A DNA stretch of 24,491 nt, taken from the NCBI GenBank assembly GCA_023390395.1, contig JAEWCY010000130.1:1-24491 (forward strand). The letters run 5' to 3'. The stretch's first letter is position 1. Each line of letters begins with the position of its first letter. This stretch comes from Pseudomonadota bacterium. Its GTDB lineage: Bacteria; Desulfobacterota; Desulfovibrionia; Desulfovibrionales; Desulfovibrionaceae. The translations under genes and the position numbers were made by a program. The notes under the pieces are model-generated. The model worked only from the letters and a program-made list of their open reading frames with translations. It was not told the origin of the DNA and made no database searches. Of this stretch, positions 14,411-22,612 are shown piece by piece.

Positions 14411-14440
14411 CCTCTACGCGGCTGCCCCGCCTCTTGTCAA
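14411..14440 (-). promoter_or_regulatory. Possible sigma-70 promoter for csrA-fliW
   Basis: On the minus strand TTGACA (14440-14435) and TAGAGG (14416-14411) are 18 nt apart, in the 118-base gap between flgL and csrA. The -35 is perfect and the -10 weak. It would allow csrA-fliW expression independent of the upstream flagellar promoter. Confidence 0.35.
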
Positions 14441-14462
14441 CGGGTGGCGGCCCTCGCGGCGG

Positions 14463-16028
14463 CTAAATGTAGCTGACCAGGGACAGGTTCATGACCATGC
14501 TCGAGGACTTGAGCACGGCCTGGTAGGCCAATTCCTGCTCCGACAGCTTGGTGATCAGCGTGGTCAGGTCGGCGTCCTCCACCTTGCTCAGTGTCGTGGT
14601 CGCGTTTTCCGCCAGGGTCGTGACCATGTTCTGGGCGGAAGTGACCCGGTTCTCCTTGGCGCCCACGGAGGCCGCCGTCATGAGCACCTGGTTCTGGGAG
14701 GTCGTCAGGTCGTCGAGGCATTCCTGGATGCCGCCCTGATTGTTGGTTTCGAGGTAGCCCACCAGCTTGCCCACGGTTTCGAACAGGTTGCCCGACACGC
14801 TGCCGTCGAAGGTGGCGGCCGTGTTGTACGACGTGGTCGAGGCGTTGGAAGCCTTGGTCTGGTACATGCCGCCGAAGATGTCCTTACCCACGCCGTTGAC
14901 CACCACGGAGTCCGTGGGGGAAATACCGATGGAAATATTGGCCGTGCTCGGCTGGATGAGGAACTGGTCGCCCACGGCCGGCGTGCCCAGGGTCTCGTCC
15001 AGGGTGAGGATGCCGCCGGGCACGGACAGGGCCGGATTGCCCGTGGCGTCCGTGCCGGAAGTGTTGTTGTCCACCCAGGTGCTGCCGCCGTCGGTGCTGT
15101 AGGAATAGGTGTAGGGCCCGCCGGCCGGGGCGTCGGTGATCTTCACCTGCACGTTGCCGGAAAACGTCCCCGCCGCCGTGGCCGTGACGCCCGACGTGCC
15201 GGTGTAGGTGACCGAAACGTCGTCGTTGTTGTTGCCCTGGTAGTAGGCCGTGGGGCGGACCCACAGCCAGGTGCCGTTCGCGTCGTCCGTGGAGGAACTC
15301 GGGGTGACGCTGTTGAGGGCGGCATGGGAAAGCGTCATCGAAACGCCGCCGAGCTGGAGGGTCTCGGTGTCGGTCGAGGGCGACGGCGAGGCGTAGGAAC
15401 CGGTCTGCCAGGTCGTGCCGCCGTCGGTGGTATAGCGGAAGGCGGGTTGGTCCGGCGTCGTGGTGTCCGTGAACTGGACCAGGACGGTGGAATCGGTGTC
15501 CCCGCTTATCGTGTAGCCCGGAGCCGGGAGGTCGTCGAGGGCACTGGTGAACGTGGCGTCGTTGCTCGTGAGGCCAAGGCCCATGGAATAGGCCTCGGAG
15601 CCGGTCTTCTGCCCGGCGAAGAGGGACTGGCCGTTGTAGGTGGTGTTGGCCATGGAGATGAGCTGCTCGAAGTACTGGCGCACGGCCGAGGCGATCTCCC
15701 CCCGGTTTTCCGCGGTGACCGTGCCCGTGGCCGCCTGTTCCGCGTTCGACTTGATGCTGGTGATGAGCGTGCTGACCGAACTGAGCGTGCTGTCGGCCTG
15801 GTTGAGCCAGCCCTGGGCCGTGTCGCTGTTGGCCTTGTACTGGGTGAGCTGGCTTATGTCGGTGCGGGTGCCGAGCACCTGGACCGCGCCGTTGGGGTCG
15901 TCCGAGGGCGCATTGATGCGCTTTTGGGTGGAGGCCTGGTTGTTGGTCTCCATGAGCTTGGCCAGGGAGGCGTTGTTTTGCCTGATGACCGAGCCGTACA
16001 GGGTCTGCTGTGTGACGCGCATGACCAT
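14463..16028 (-). CDS. flgL: Flagellar hook-filament junction protein FlgL (enlarged)
   Basis: 521 residues, against about 300 in enteric bacteria. FlgL (HAP3) is exported and joins hook to filament. The flagellin-like D0/D1 ends are clear. The N-terminus is MVMRVTQQTLYGSVIRQNN with KRINAPSDDPNGAVQVLGTR and FEQLISMANTTYNGQSLFAG. The C-terminus has TSQNQVLMTAASVGAKENRV and the closing helix to SLVSYI. The central region (about 165-360) is a Thr/Ser/Gly-rich insert holding two Asp-box motifs, TTDGGTTW (200-207) and STDGGSTW (311-318), related to one in FlgK. The ATG at 16028 lies 5 nt from GGAGG; the second ATG, two codons later, is also possible. It starts 16 nt after flgK. Confidence 0.93.
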   Translation of the reverse strand: MVMRVTQQTLYGSVIRQNNASLAKLMETNNQASTQKRINAPSDDPNGAVQVLGTRTDISQLTQYKANSDTAQGWLNQADSTLSSVSTLITSIKSNAEQAATGTVTAENRGEIASAVRQYFEQLISMANTTYNGQSLFAGQKTGSEAYSMGLGLTSNDATFTSALDDLPAPGYTISGDTDSTVLVQFTDTTTPDQPAFRYTTDGGTTWQTGSYASPSPSTDTETLQLGGVSMTLSHAALNSVTPSSSTDDANGTWLWVRPTAYYQGNNNDDVSVTYTGTSGVTATAAGTFSGNVQVKITDAPAGGPYTYSYSTDGGSTWVDNNTSGTDATGNPALSVPGGILTLDETLGTPAVGDQFLIQPSTANISIGISPTDSVVVNGVGKDIFGGMYQTKASNASTTSYNTAATFDGSVSGNLFETVGKLVGYLETNNQGGIQECLDDLTTSQNQVLMTAASVGAKENRVTSAQNMVTTLAENATTTLSKVEDADLTTLITKLSEQELAYQAVLKSSSMVMNLSLVSYI

Positions 16029-16044
16029 GGGAACCTCCGGCGGA

Positions 16045-18168
16045 CTAGTTCTTCATCCCCAGAACCGTCTCGAACATGGAGTTGGCCGTGCTGATGAGCT
16101 TGGCCGCCGCCTGGTAGGAGTGCTGGAACTTGATGAGGTTGGTCAGTTCCTCGTCGAGGCTGACGCCGGTCACGGACAGCTTCTGCGCCTGTACCTGATC
16201 GGCCAGGGAGGACTGGTAGGTGGACTGATAGGAGGCGGCCGAGGTGTCCGAGCCGATCTTGCCGACCAGGCCGTCGTAGTAGTTGCCCAGGGTCTGGGAA
16301 CTCTTGGCCTGTCCGGCCACGAAGAAGTCCACGGACTTGTTCTCCAGGGCGACGACGGCCTTGGCCGTGGTGTTGTCGCCCGAGGCGGCCAGGCCGTCGT
16401 AGCCCACATGGCCCACGCTGACCCGGTTGACGTCGGTGGTCACGGCGCTGTTGAGCGCCACGTCCGAGGCGTTCGAGCCGGTCAGGAGCGTGTTGACGCC
16501 AAGGGCGGCCAGCACGCCGGTCGTGTCGTCGCCGAACTGGAAGGTGTAGCCGCCCACGCCCGAAATGGAGAGCTGGTTGTTGACCGAGGCGGCGCTCAGG
16601 TAGTCCGGGGAAAAGGCGTTGTTGATGGCCGTGGTCAGTGCGTCCAGGGAACCGTTGGTCGGATCCGTGGGATCGAAGGCGATGGACGTCTGCAGGGGAT
16701 TGCCGCCGGCATCCTTGGCCAGGTTCCCGTCGGCGTCGTAGACGTAGACCGTGAAGGCCCCGGACTGGAGCCGGTCGAAATAGGGCAGCCCCGAGGAGTT
16801 GCTGGCCAGGGCGACATCGGTGGCGGACACGGAATAGGTGCCCTGCACCGTGGAGAAGTTGGTCAGGCCCGCGCCCTGGGAATGCTCCCGGTTGACCTCC
16901 CAGACCAGGGAATTGACCATGGCGTCCAGGGAATTCTGGTAGCCGCCGAGTTCGCTGTCGCGCAGCAGGAAGGCCCCGCCCAGGGCGCCGCCGGTGATGC
17001 GGCGGGGATTGTCCGTGCCGTCGTCGTACTGCTGGGGCGTGACGTTTTCCGGCGTGCCGGCCGTGGTGTACCAGTAGAGGCCCTTTTTGGGGACCAGGGT
17101 GAAGGAGTCGCCGGTTTCCAGGTCGCTCGGGATCGTGCTCGAATCCGTGGTCGTGCCGAACCACACGTCCAGGTTGCCCACGCGCACCTTGCCGTCGTCG
17201 CCGTTGGCCGTGAAGATGGCGGTGTTGCCGTCGTCGTCGGTGAGCCAGGTCTTGCCGCCGTCCAGGGAGGCCTTGAAGGTCGGCGTGCCCGAACCCACGG
17301 TGCCGCTGTCCACCACCTCGATGGTGTATTCGCTCGAATCCGTGCCCTGGTAGTAGCACTGGGCGTCGGAACCCGCCGCCACGGAGGTCGGGCTCAGGGT
17401 GCGCACGGTCTGGCCCTGTTCGAAGGAAAAGTTGAAGGGCACCGTGCCGTCCACGATGGTCTGGCCGGACTTGGTGTAGACCGTGTAGTTGCCCTTGCCG
17501 TTGTCCACCACGTTGACGTCGACCAGAGAGGCCATGGACTCGACCTTGGCGTCGCGCTGGTCGTAGAGGCTGTTGGGGATGCTCACCCCGTCGACCTGGT
17601 ACTGGTTGATCTTGCGGTTGAGGTCCGCCACGTCCTTGGCCAACTGGTTGAGGGTGTCCACGTCCTCGCCGATGGCGGTGTTGAGCTGGCCTTCCTGCTC
17701 GTTCATGGAGGAGGCCATGGAACGGTAGAGGCTCAACAGCGTCTGGGTGTCCTCGAGCATGGTCTGGCGCGTGGCGGCCGAGTCGGTGTTGCTGGCCAGG
17801 TCGCCCCAGTCGGAGAAGAACTTGGACAGGGCGGCGTTGGCCCCGTCGGTGTTGGATTCGTTGAACAGGTTCTGGATGGAGGTCAGGCCGTTGTACATGG
17901 CCTTCCAGCGGTCGCGCACGGAAATCTGGGAGACGTACTGGGACTCGGCCAGGGCGTCGTAGGCGCGCACCACCTCCTGGGCCACCACGCCCGACCCGAG
18001 CTGCCCGGGCTGGGTGGTGATGTAGCTCCCGTCGCGAAGGACGACGCTCTGCTTGCTGTAGCCCTCGGTATCGACGTTGGCGATGTTGTTGCCCGTGACC
18101 TGGATGGCCGCCTGGGAGGCGGTCAGCCCGGAGCGGCCGATGGAGAGGATGGAGCTTAAGCTCGACAT
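16045..18168 (-). CDS. flgK: Flagellar hook-associated protein FlgK (enlarged)
   Basis: 707 residues, against 547 in E. coli. FlgK (HAP1) is exported and forms the first junction layer on the hook. The N-terminus MSSLSSILSIGRSGLTASQA, with VTGNNIANVDTEGYSKQ, is the rod/hook family motif. The C-terminus has VSLDEELTNLIKFQHSYQAA and ends in SMFETVLGMKN. In between, FFSDWGDLASN and REHSQGAGL are HAP1-like. An SLDGGKTW motif (301-308) within a YYQG...GDSFTLVP module resembles the FlgL insert. The ATG at 18168 follows GGGAGG and overlaps the flgN stop (TGATG), so the two are coupled. The open frame upstream of 18168 is flgN antisense-frame shadow. Confidence 0.95.
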   Translation of the reverse strand: MSSLSSILSIGRSGLTASQAAIQVTGNNIANVDTEGYSKQSVVLRDGSYITTQPGQLGSGVVAQEVVRAYDALAESQYVSQISVRDRWKAMYNGLTSIQNLFNESNTDGANAALSKFFSDWGDLASNTDSAATRQTMLEDTQTLLSLYRSMASSMNEQEGQLNTAIGEDVDTLNQLAKDVADLNRKINQYQVDGVSIPNSLYDQRDAKVESMASLVDVNVVDNGKGNYTVYTKSGQTIVDGTVPFNFSFEQGQTVRTLSPTSVAAGSDAQCYYQGTDSSEYTIEVVDSGTVGSGTPTFKASLDGGKTWLTDDDGNTAIFTANGDDGKVRVGNLDVWFGTTTDSSTIPSDLETGDSFTLVPKKGLYWYTTAGTPENVTPQQYDDGTDNPRRITGGALGGAFLLRDSELGGYQNSLDAMVNSLVWEVNREHSQGAGLTNFSTVQGTYSVSATDVALASNSSGLPYFDRLQSGAFTVYVYDADGNLAKDAGGNPLQTSIAFDPTDPTNGSLDALTTAINNAFSPDYLSAASVNNQLSISGVGGYTFQFGDDTTGVLAALGVNTLLTGSNASDVALNSAVTTDVNRVSVGHVGYDGLAASGDNTTAKAVVALENKSVDFFVAGQAKSSQTLGNYYDGLVGKIGSDTSAASYQSTYQSSLADQVQAQKLSVTGVSLDEELTNLIKFQHSYQAAAKLISTANSMFETVLGMKN

Positions 18169-18644
18169 CACAACCTCCCGCTCAGGATGGTCGGCCCGCC
18201 ATGCCCCACGGCCATGCGGCCCCTGGCCCCGTACACGCCCTTTTTGGGCGCGAGCAGCGCGCGCAGGCTCTCCAGGCCGCTTTTCGCCACGTCGTAGAGC
18301 CCGAGCGCCATGGAGTAGGTCCGGCTGGCCTGCTTGGCGCACTGCTGCTCGGCGGCGTCGATGGCGGCGTGGAGTTCCCGGGCCCGGGCCGCGGCCTCGG
18401 GCGGGAAGCGGTCGATGAGGTCGAAAAGCCGCTTGGCGGCCGGGTCCAGGGCCGCGTACAAGGCGTGCAGGCTGCGGCGCTCCCCGCCGAGCTGGCGCAA
18501 AAGCTCCTGGATGGAGAATTCCAGCGAGGCCACGGCCCCGGGTTCGCGCGCGGCCAGATGGGCAAATTCTTCCTCCAGAAGGTCGCGCAAAAGTTTGACG
18601 GCCCGCAGCTGGCGCTCGAGATTGGCAAGGATTCCCTCGATCAT
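18168..18644 (-). CDS. flgN: Flagellar export chaperone FlgN
   Basis: 158 residues, almost entirely helical and charged. It matches FlgN-type chaperones, which keep FlgK and FlgL unfolded before export. Helical segments include EGILANLERQLRAVKLLRDL, EFSIQELLRQLGGERRSLHA and ARELHAAIDAAEQQC. YSMALGLYDVAKSGLESLRA precedes a Gly-rich tail. Primary conservation in this family is low, so position directly upstream of flgK with a TGATG overlap supports the call. The ATG at 18644 is chosen for GGAGG 6 nt upstream; the in-frame ATG at 18668 lies before this site. It is 33 nt downstream of the flgJ-type gene. Confidence 0.85.
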   Translation of the reverse strand: MIEGILANLERQLRAVKLLRDLLEEEFAHLAAREPGAVASLEFSIQELLRQLGGERRSLHALYAALDPAAKRLFDLIDRFPPEAAARARELHAAIDAAEQQCAKQASRTYSMALGLYDVAKSGLESLRALLAPKKGVYGARGRMAVGHGGPTILSGRL

Positions 18645-18677
18645 GGCCGTCCTCCGTTCCCTAAACATCCCGTCATG

Positions 18678-19694
18678 TTATGTCGCATCCTGCAAGAGCC
18701 CCGAAGCGGCCAGCATGGTTTTCGGGTCCACCGTCTCGCCGTCCCGGCGCAGCTCGAAGTGCAGGTGCGGGCCGGTGGAACGCCCGGTACTGCCGACCTC
18801 TGCAATTTTTTCGCCAGCCGCCACCGCGTCGCCGGCCTTGACCGAGGAGGTGCGCAGATGGCCGTACACGCTCTTCCAGCCGCCGGCGTGGGCCACTTCC
18901 ACCACGTTGCCGTAGCCGGCCTTGGTCCCGGCGTAGACCACCGTGCCGTCCCAGCAGGCGGCCACCGGATCCCCGGCCGGGGAGGCGATGTCCATGCCGG
19001 CGTGCCAGGCCTTGGTCCCCTTGAAGGGGTCCGTGCGCCAGCCGTATTCCGAGCTGATCTCGCCCGTGGCCGGCGCGGCCATGGGCACGCCGGCCTGGGC
19101 CTCGGCCCCGGCCACGTCCACGGCCGAGCCCGGGGCCGGCGTGTGGGACGGAGCCAGGGGCGACACCCCGGGCCTGGCCAGGGCCGCGGCCACGGCCGGA
19201 GAGAAATGGTCGGCCTGGATGCCCCGGGGGGCGGCCGGAGCCCCTTGCCCGGGGACCGGAATCCGTTCCGCGCCGAGGCCGAAACCCCCGGTCCCGCCGG
19301 TGGGGCGGTTGGCCGGCAGCAGGTCGCCGGGCGAGGCCTGGCCCGCGCCCTGGCCCGTGACCCGGCTTTTGAGCTGGCGGTACATCATGTCCGCCAGGCC
19401 GATGCCGCCGTCGGCGGCCAGCTTGTCCGACATGGCCTTGTCGAACATGGAGTAGTACTGCTCCTCGTACTGGCCGCGCAGCAGGCCGTCCTTGGGCACG
19501 GTGGCCCGCATCTGGGAGAAGAGCTTGGAGATGAAGACCGACTCGAATCCCTGGCAGGCCTCCCGGAGCTTGGCTTCCTTGGTCTTGCCGCCGCCGAGGG
19601 ACTTCTGCAGGGCGTCGACGCGCAGCTTCTGCGCCACGTCCCCCTGCAGCCCCGCCGTGGCGGCCAGGTCGCCCATGCCCTCGGGGAGGCTCAT
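18678..19694 (-). CDS. flgJ: FlgJ-type rod-binding protein fused to an M23 (LytM) peptidase domain
   Basis: 338 residues with two domains. Residues about 38-112 match the FlgJ N-terminal rod-binding (rod cap) domain (LREACQGFESVFISKLFSQM, YYSMFDKAMSDKLAADGGIG, LADMMYRQL). A Pro/Ala/Gly linker (about 113-210) leads to an M23 metallopeptidase domain with SSEYGWRTDPFKGTKAWHAG, zinc ligands His231 and Asp235 (HAGMD) and His312 (HLH, 310-312), and YGHL with His279. Enteric FlgJ instead has a glucosaminidase domain. Here the enzyme would cut peptide cross-links of the wall to let the rod pass. The ATG at 19694 lies 1 nt after the flgI stop, and GGAGG is inside flgI. No signal peptide is visible; FlgJ is exported by the flagellar apparatus. 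Confidence 0.93.
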   Translation of the reverse strand: MSLPEGMGDLAATAGLQGDVAQKLRVDALQKSLGGGKTKEAKLREACQGFESVFISKLFSQMRATVPKDGLLRGQYEEQYYSMFDKAMSDKLAADGGIGLADMMYRQLKSRVTGQGAGQASPGDLLPANRPTGGTGGFGLGAERIPVPGQGAPAAPRGIQADHFSPAVAAALARPGVSPLAPSHTPAPGSAVDVAGAEAQAGVPMAAPATGEISSEYGWRTDPFKGTKAWHAGMDIASPAGDPVAACWDGTVVYAGTKAGYGNVVEVAHAGGWKSVYGHLRTSSVKAGDAVAAGEKIAEVGSTGRSTGPHLHFELRRDGETVDPKTMLAASGLLQDAT

Positions 19695-19695
19695 G

Positions 19696-20850
19696 CTAAT
19701 TGACCTCCAGGTCGGCCGACAGCGCCCCGGAAGCCTCCAGGGTACGCAGGACGCTGATCAGGTCGCGCGGCGTCGCGCCCAGGGCGTTTAAGCCCTCCAC
19801 CAGTTCCTGCAGGGTCGCGCCCTCGATCATCTTGAGCTTGCGGTTCTCCTCGGTGACCCCGATGTTGGTCTGGGGCGTGACCACGGTCTGGCCGTTGGAG
19901 AACGGCAGCGGCTGGGACACGTCGGCCGACTCCTGGACCTGGATCTGGAGGTTGCCGTGGGTGACGGCCACCGGGGAGATCTGGACGTTCTGGCCGAGCA
20001 CCACCGTGCCGGTCTTCTCGTCCACCACCACCCGAGCCCGATGGTCCGGCGTGACCTCGATGTTCTCGATGGCGGCCAAAAGCGGCACCAGGTTGCCCTG
20101 GTTCTCGGGCGGCACGGCCAGGCGCACGGTGCCGGCGTCCACGGCCGAGGCCAGCGCCCCGCCCATGGTCTCGTTGACGCGCTTGGCCACGCGGGTGGCC
20201 GTGGAAAAATCCGGGGTGCGCAGGGACAGGGTGACGTCGGACTGCTCGTTGAAGGAGAAGGCCACGGCCCGCTCCACGTTGGCCCCGCCGGGCAGCATGC
20301 CCACGGTGGTGATGTTCTTCGACACCGACGCCCCCGCGCCCTGGGCCGAGACGCCGCCCACCAGCACCGAGCCCTGGGCGATGGCGTAGATGTTGCCGTC
20401 CACGCCCTTCAAGGGAGTGACGAGGAGCACGCCGCCAAGCAGACTCGTGGAGTCGCCGATGCTCGACACCGTGACGTCGATGCGGCTGCCGGGCTTGGCC
20501 GTGACCGGCATCTGGGCCGTGACCATGACCGCGGCCACGTTTTTCGGCTTGAGCGTGGCCTTGTCCACGCGCACGCCCATCTTGTCGAGCATGTTGAAGA
20601 TGGACTGGACCGTGAAGTCCGAGCCCCGCTGGTCGCCGGTGCCGGAGAGCCCGACCACCAGGCCGTAGCCCACGAGCTGGTTCTTGCGCATGCCAGAGAC
20701 GCTGGCGATGTCCTTGATGCGCGCGCCGTGGGCCGGCAGGGCCAGGGCGGCGGCCAGGATCAGGCCGGTGAAGAGCGCCGCCAGGGCCGCTCGCGCGGCA
20801 TGGCGCCGTACGGCCGCCCGGGTCGCCATCCTTGGGTGATTGGGGTGCAT
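19696..20850 (-). CDS. flgI: Flagellar P-ring protein FlgI
   Basis: 384 residues. FlgI assembles in the periplasm into the P ring around the rod. The start at 20850 (MHPNHPRMATRAAVRRHAAR) is preferred because GGGAG and AAGGA precede it; the ATG at 20871 lacks a site and the one at 20829 has AAGG too close. A long basic n-region and hydrophobic core end in PAHG-A cleavage, giving mature ARIKDIASVSGMRKNQLVGY. This and LVVGLSGTGDQRGSDFTVQS, TAQMPVTAKPGSRIDVTVSS and the C-terminal LQELVEGLNALGATPRDLIS are diagnostic for FlgI. It starts 24 nt after the flgH stop and is followed directly by flgJ. Confidence 0.96.
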   Translation of the reverse strand: MHPNHPRMATRAAVRRHAARAALAALFTGLILAAALALPAHGARIKDIASVSGMRKNQLVGYGLVVGLSGTGDQRGSDFTVQSIFNMLDKMGVRVDKATLKPKNVAAVMVTAQMPVTAKPGSRIDVTVSSIGDSTSLLGGVLLVTPLKGVDGNIYAIAQGSVLVGGVSAQGAGASVSKNITTVGMLPGGANVERAVAFSFNEQSDVTLSLRTPDFSTATRVAKRVNETMGGALASAVDAGTVRLAVPPENQGNLVPLLAAIENIEVTPDHRARVVVDEKTGTVVLGQNVQISPVAVTHGNLQIQVQESADVSQPLPFSNGQTVVTPQTNIGVTEENRKLKMIEGATLQELVEGLNALGATPRDLISVLRTLEASGALSADLEVN

Positions 20851-20874
20851 GTCCTTACGCTCCCGCGACATTCG

Positions 20875-21600
20875 TTAGAACGGCCAGACGTTGTCGAGCA
20901 GGCGGGTGAGCCAGCCGCTCTTCTGGCGGTCGGCCAGGTCGCCCTCGCCGTAGTATTCGATCTGGCAGTCGGCCAGCATGGTCGAGGGCACGGTGTTGCT
21001 CGGGCTCACGTCGATGGGCCGCACCAGCCCCTTGACCACGATGATCTGGTTCTCGTTGTTGACCCTGGTCTGGCGCGCGCCCTCGATCTGCATGACGCCG
21101 CCCGGCAGGATGTTGACGATGCGGCAGCCGATGGAGGCCGTGACCGTGGATTCCCGCTTGGTCTCGCCCTTGCTCTGGAACTTCTGGGAAGTGGAGGTGC
21201 CGACCATGGGATCGGCGCCGACGAGCCCCTTCATGCCGAACGTCGGCCCGCCGAGCTGCCCCGAAAGGTTGCCGGCCAGGTCCTTGTTGCCGAAGTAGTT
21301 GGACACGGCCAGGTTGTTGCTGGCGGTCCGGTCGTTTTTGGTCTCGGCCTTGAGGTCGGACTTGGACGTGTCGATGACGTTGACCGTCAGGATGTCGCCG
21401 ATGCGCCGGGCCCGGGTGTCGTCGAAAAGGAACGTGGGCTGGTTCTGGCTGAAGACCGAGCCGGGGTTTTCCGCCGGCGGCGGGGCCTTGGCCACGGTCG
21501 GCGTCACCTGCGGCATGGGCGTGGCCTGCTTGGAGGCCGGGGCGCAGGCGGCCAGTGCCGCCACCACCGCGACCAGGGGATATATGCGCGCGCTTTTCAT
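20875..21600 (-). CDS. flgH: Flagellar L-ring lipoprotein FlgH
   Basis: 241 residues. FlgH forms the outer-membrane L ring, and lipidation anchors it. The N-terminus has a short basic-hydrophobic signal with lipobox LAAC, giving lipidated Cys19. A Pro-rich linker precedes the family core: FDDTRARRIGDILTVNVIDT, the KGETKRESTVTASIGCRIV segment, LPGGVMQIEGARQ, VNNENQIIVVKGLVRPIDVS and the C-terminal ADCQIEYYGEGDLADRQKSG. The ATG at 21600 follows GGAGG. It lies 12 nt after flgA and 24 nt before flgI. Confidence 0.96.
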   Translation of the reverse strand: MKSARIYPLVAVVAALAACAPASKQATPMPQVTPTVAKAPPPAENPGSVFSQNQPTFLFDDTRARRIGDILTVNVIDTSKSDLKAETKNDRTASNNLAVSNYFGNKDLAGNLSGQLGGPTFGMKGLVGADPMVGTSTSQKFQSKGETKRESTVTASIGCRIVNILPGGVMQIEGARQTRVNNENQIIVVKGLVRPIDVSPSNTVPSTMLADCQIEYYGEGDLADRQKSGWLTRLLDNVWPF

Positions 21601-21612
21601 GACTGCCTCCGT

Positions 21613-22587
21613 CTACTGGACCACCACCGTGGTCTTGTCCCGCACGACGGCCGTGATCTCGCGGGTGCCCTTGGGGTTCTTCACCGTGATCTTGCCGCCG
21701 GGCGCGCCGTCGGAAAGGGCCTCGCCAAGCAGGGTCAGCCGTACGGACCGGCCCTCGTAGACCACCTTGACCTGGTCGCCGCGCAGCACCAGCGGCATGG
21801 GCTCCATCTCGTCGGCCATGATGACCTGCCCCGCGCCCACGCCCCGCCTGGCCCGCCACTTGCCGTCGCCCGGGTCGAACACCCGGCCCTTGATGGAGGT
21901 CATGTTGCGGCGCTCCCAGACGTAGTGGACCTGTTCCATGGCGGCTCCGTCCCTGGGCAGAATGGGTTTTATCGCCACGGGCACGCGGGCGAAGTGCTCG
22001 ACCGCGGCCTCCGCCGGGACCTGTTGCAATATCTTTGCCTGGGGGCCGGCCACCACGAACCTGAAGGCGATCTTGCCGGGCGTGACTTCCGGGACGTCCA
22101 CGGACACGCCCGTGGCCCGGTCGTCGACGAACAGGTAGTCGGGCACGGTCACGCCGGCCAGCCGGGCCTCGCCGCCCAGGGCCGCGACCTTCGGCGTCAA
22201 TTGTTCGACGGCCAGGGCGCGCAGTTCCTCGTGGCCCATGACCTTGCCCCCGCGCGAGAGCGTGAGCTGGCCCGGCAGGGCGAATTCCACCGGCGCGTCG
22301 CGCAGGTAGTAGCGCAGCCCCTCCAGGAGCTTGGAGGCCGGGATCACGGCCTTCTTGCCCACGGATTCCGGGGCGTACCACAGGGGCGTGGCCCCGAGCG
22401 CCGCCCAGGCGTCGGCCGGGAATTCGCCCTGCGGTTCGGCGATCTCGGAGAGCAGCACCCGCTCGCCGGAAGCGCAGGCCGCGTCCCTGACGGTGAGCCG
22501 CCACAGGGCCGCCTGGGCCGGCAGGGAAAAAGCCAGGACGAGGAGACAGGCCCCGGCCGCCATCCGTCGCGCCTTGTGCATGTTCAT
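21613..22587 (-). CDS. flgA: P-ring assembly chaperone FlgA (SAF domain)
   Basis: 324 residues from the ATG at 22587, chosen for GGGAGG 5-6 nt upstream. Alternatives are 22608, with AAGG upstream, and 22581. FlgA is a periplasmic chaperone that helps FlgI assemble the P ring. The signal peptide (HKARRMAAGACLLVLAFSL then PAQA-A) is clear. The N-terminal half has two FlgA-like segments (ASGERVLLSEIAEPQGEFP, VPDYLFVDDRATGVSVDVPE). The C-terminal half is the SAF-type domain (VPVAIKPILPRDGAAMEQV, GVGAGQVIMADEMEPMPLVL, GDQVKVVYEGRSVRLTLLGE), ending in the usual beta hairpin ITVKNPKGTREITAVV. It is longer than enteric FlgA (about 220), mainly through the N-terminal half. Confidence 0.93.
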   Translation of the reverse strand: MNMHKARRMAAGACLLVLAFSLPAQAALWRLTVRDAACASGERVLLSEIAEPQGEFPADAWAALGATPLWYAPESVGKKAVIPASKLLEGLRYYLRDAPVEFALPGQLTLSRGGKVMGHEELRALAVEQLTPKVAALGGEARLAGVTVPDYLFVDDRATGVSVDVPEVTPGKIAFRFVVAGPQAKILQQVPAEAAVEHFARVPVAIKPILPRDGAAMEQVHYVWERRNMTSIKGRVFDPGDGKWRARRGVGAGQVIMADEMEPMPLVLRGDQVKVVYEGRSVRLTLLGEALSDGAPGGKITVKNPKGTREITAVVRDKTTVVVQ

Positions 22588-22612
22588 GAGGACCTCCCGC
22601 GCGGCCATGGCC

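Noticed and set aside
16045..18342. FlgK with a 58-residue N-terminal extension
   Set aside because: The extension overlaps flgN in another frame and lacks conservation; MSSLSSILSIG with GGGAGG upstream is the typical start.
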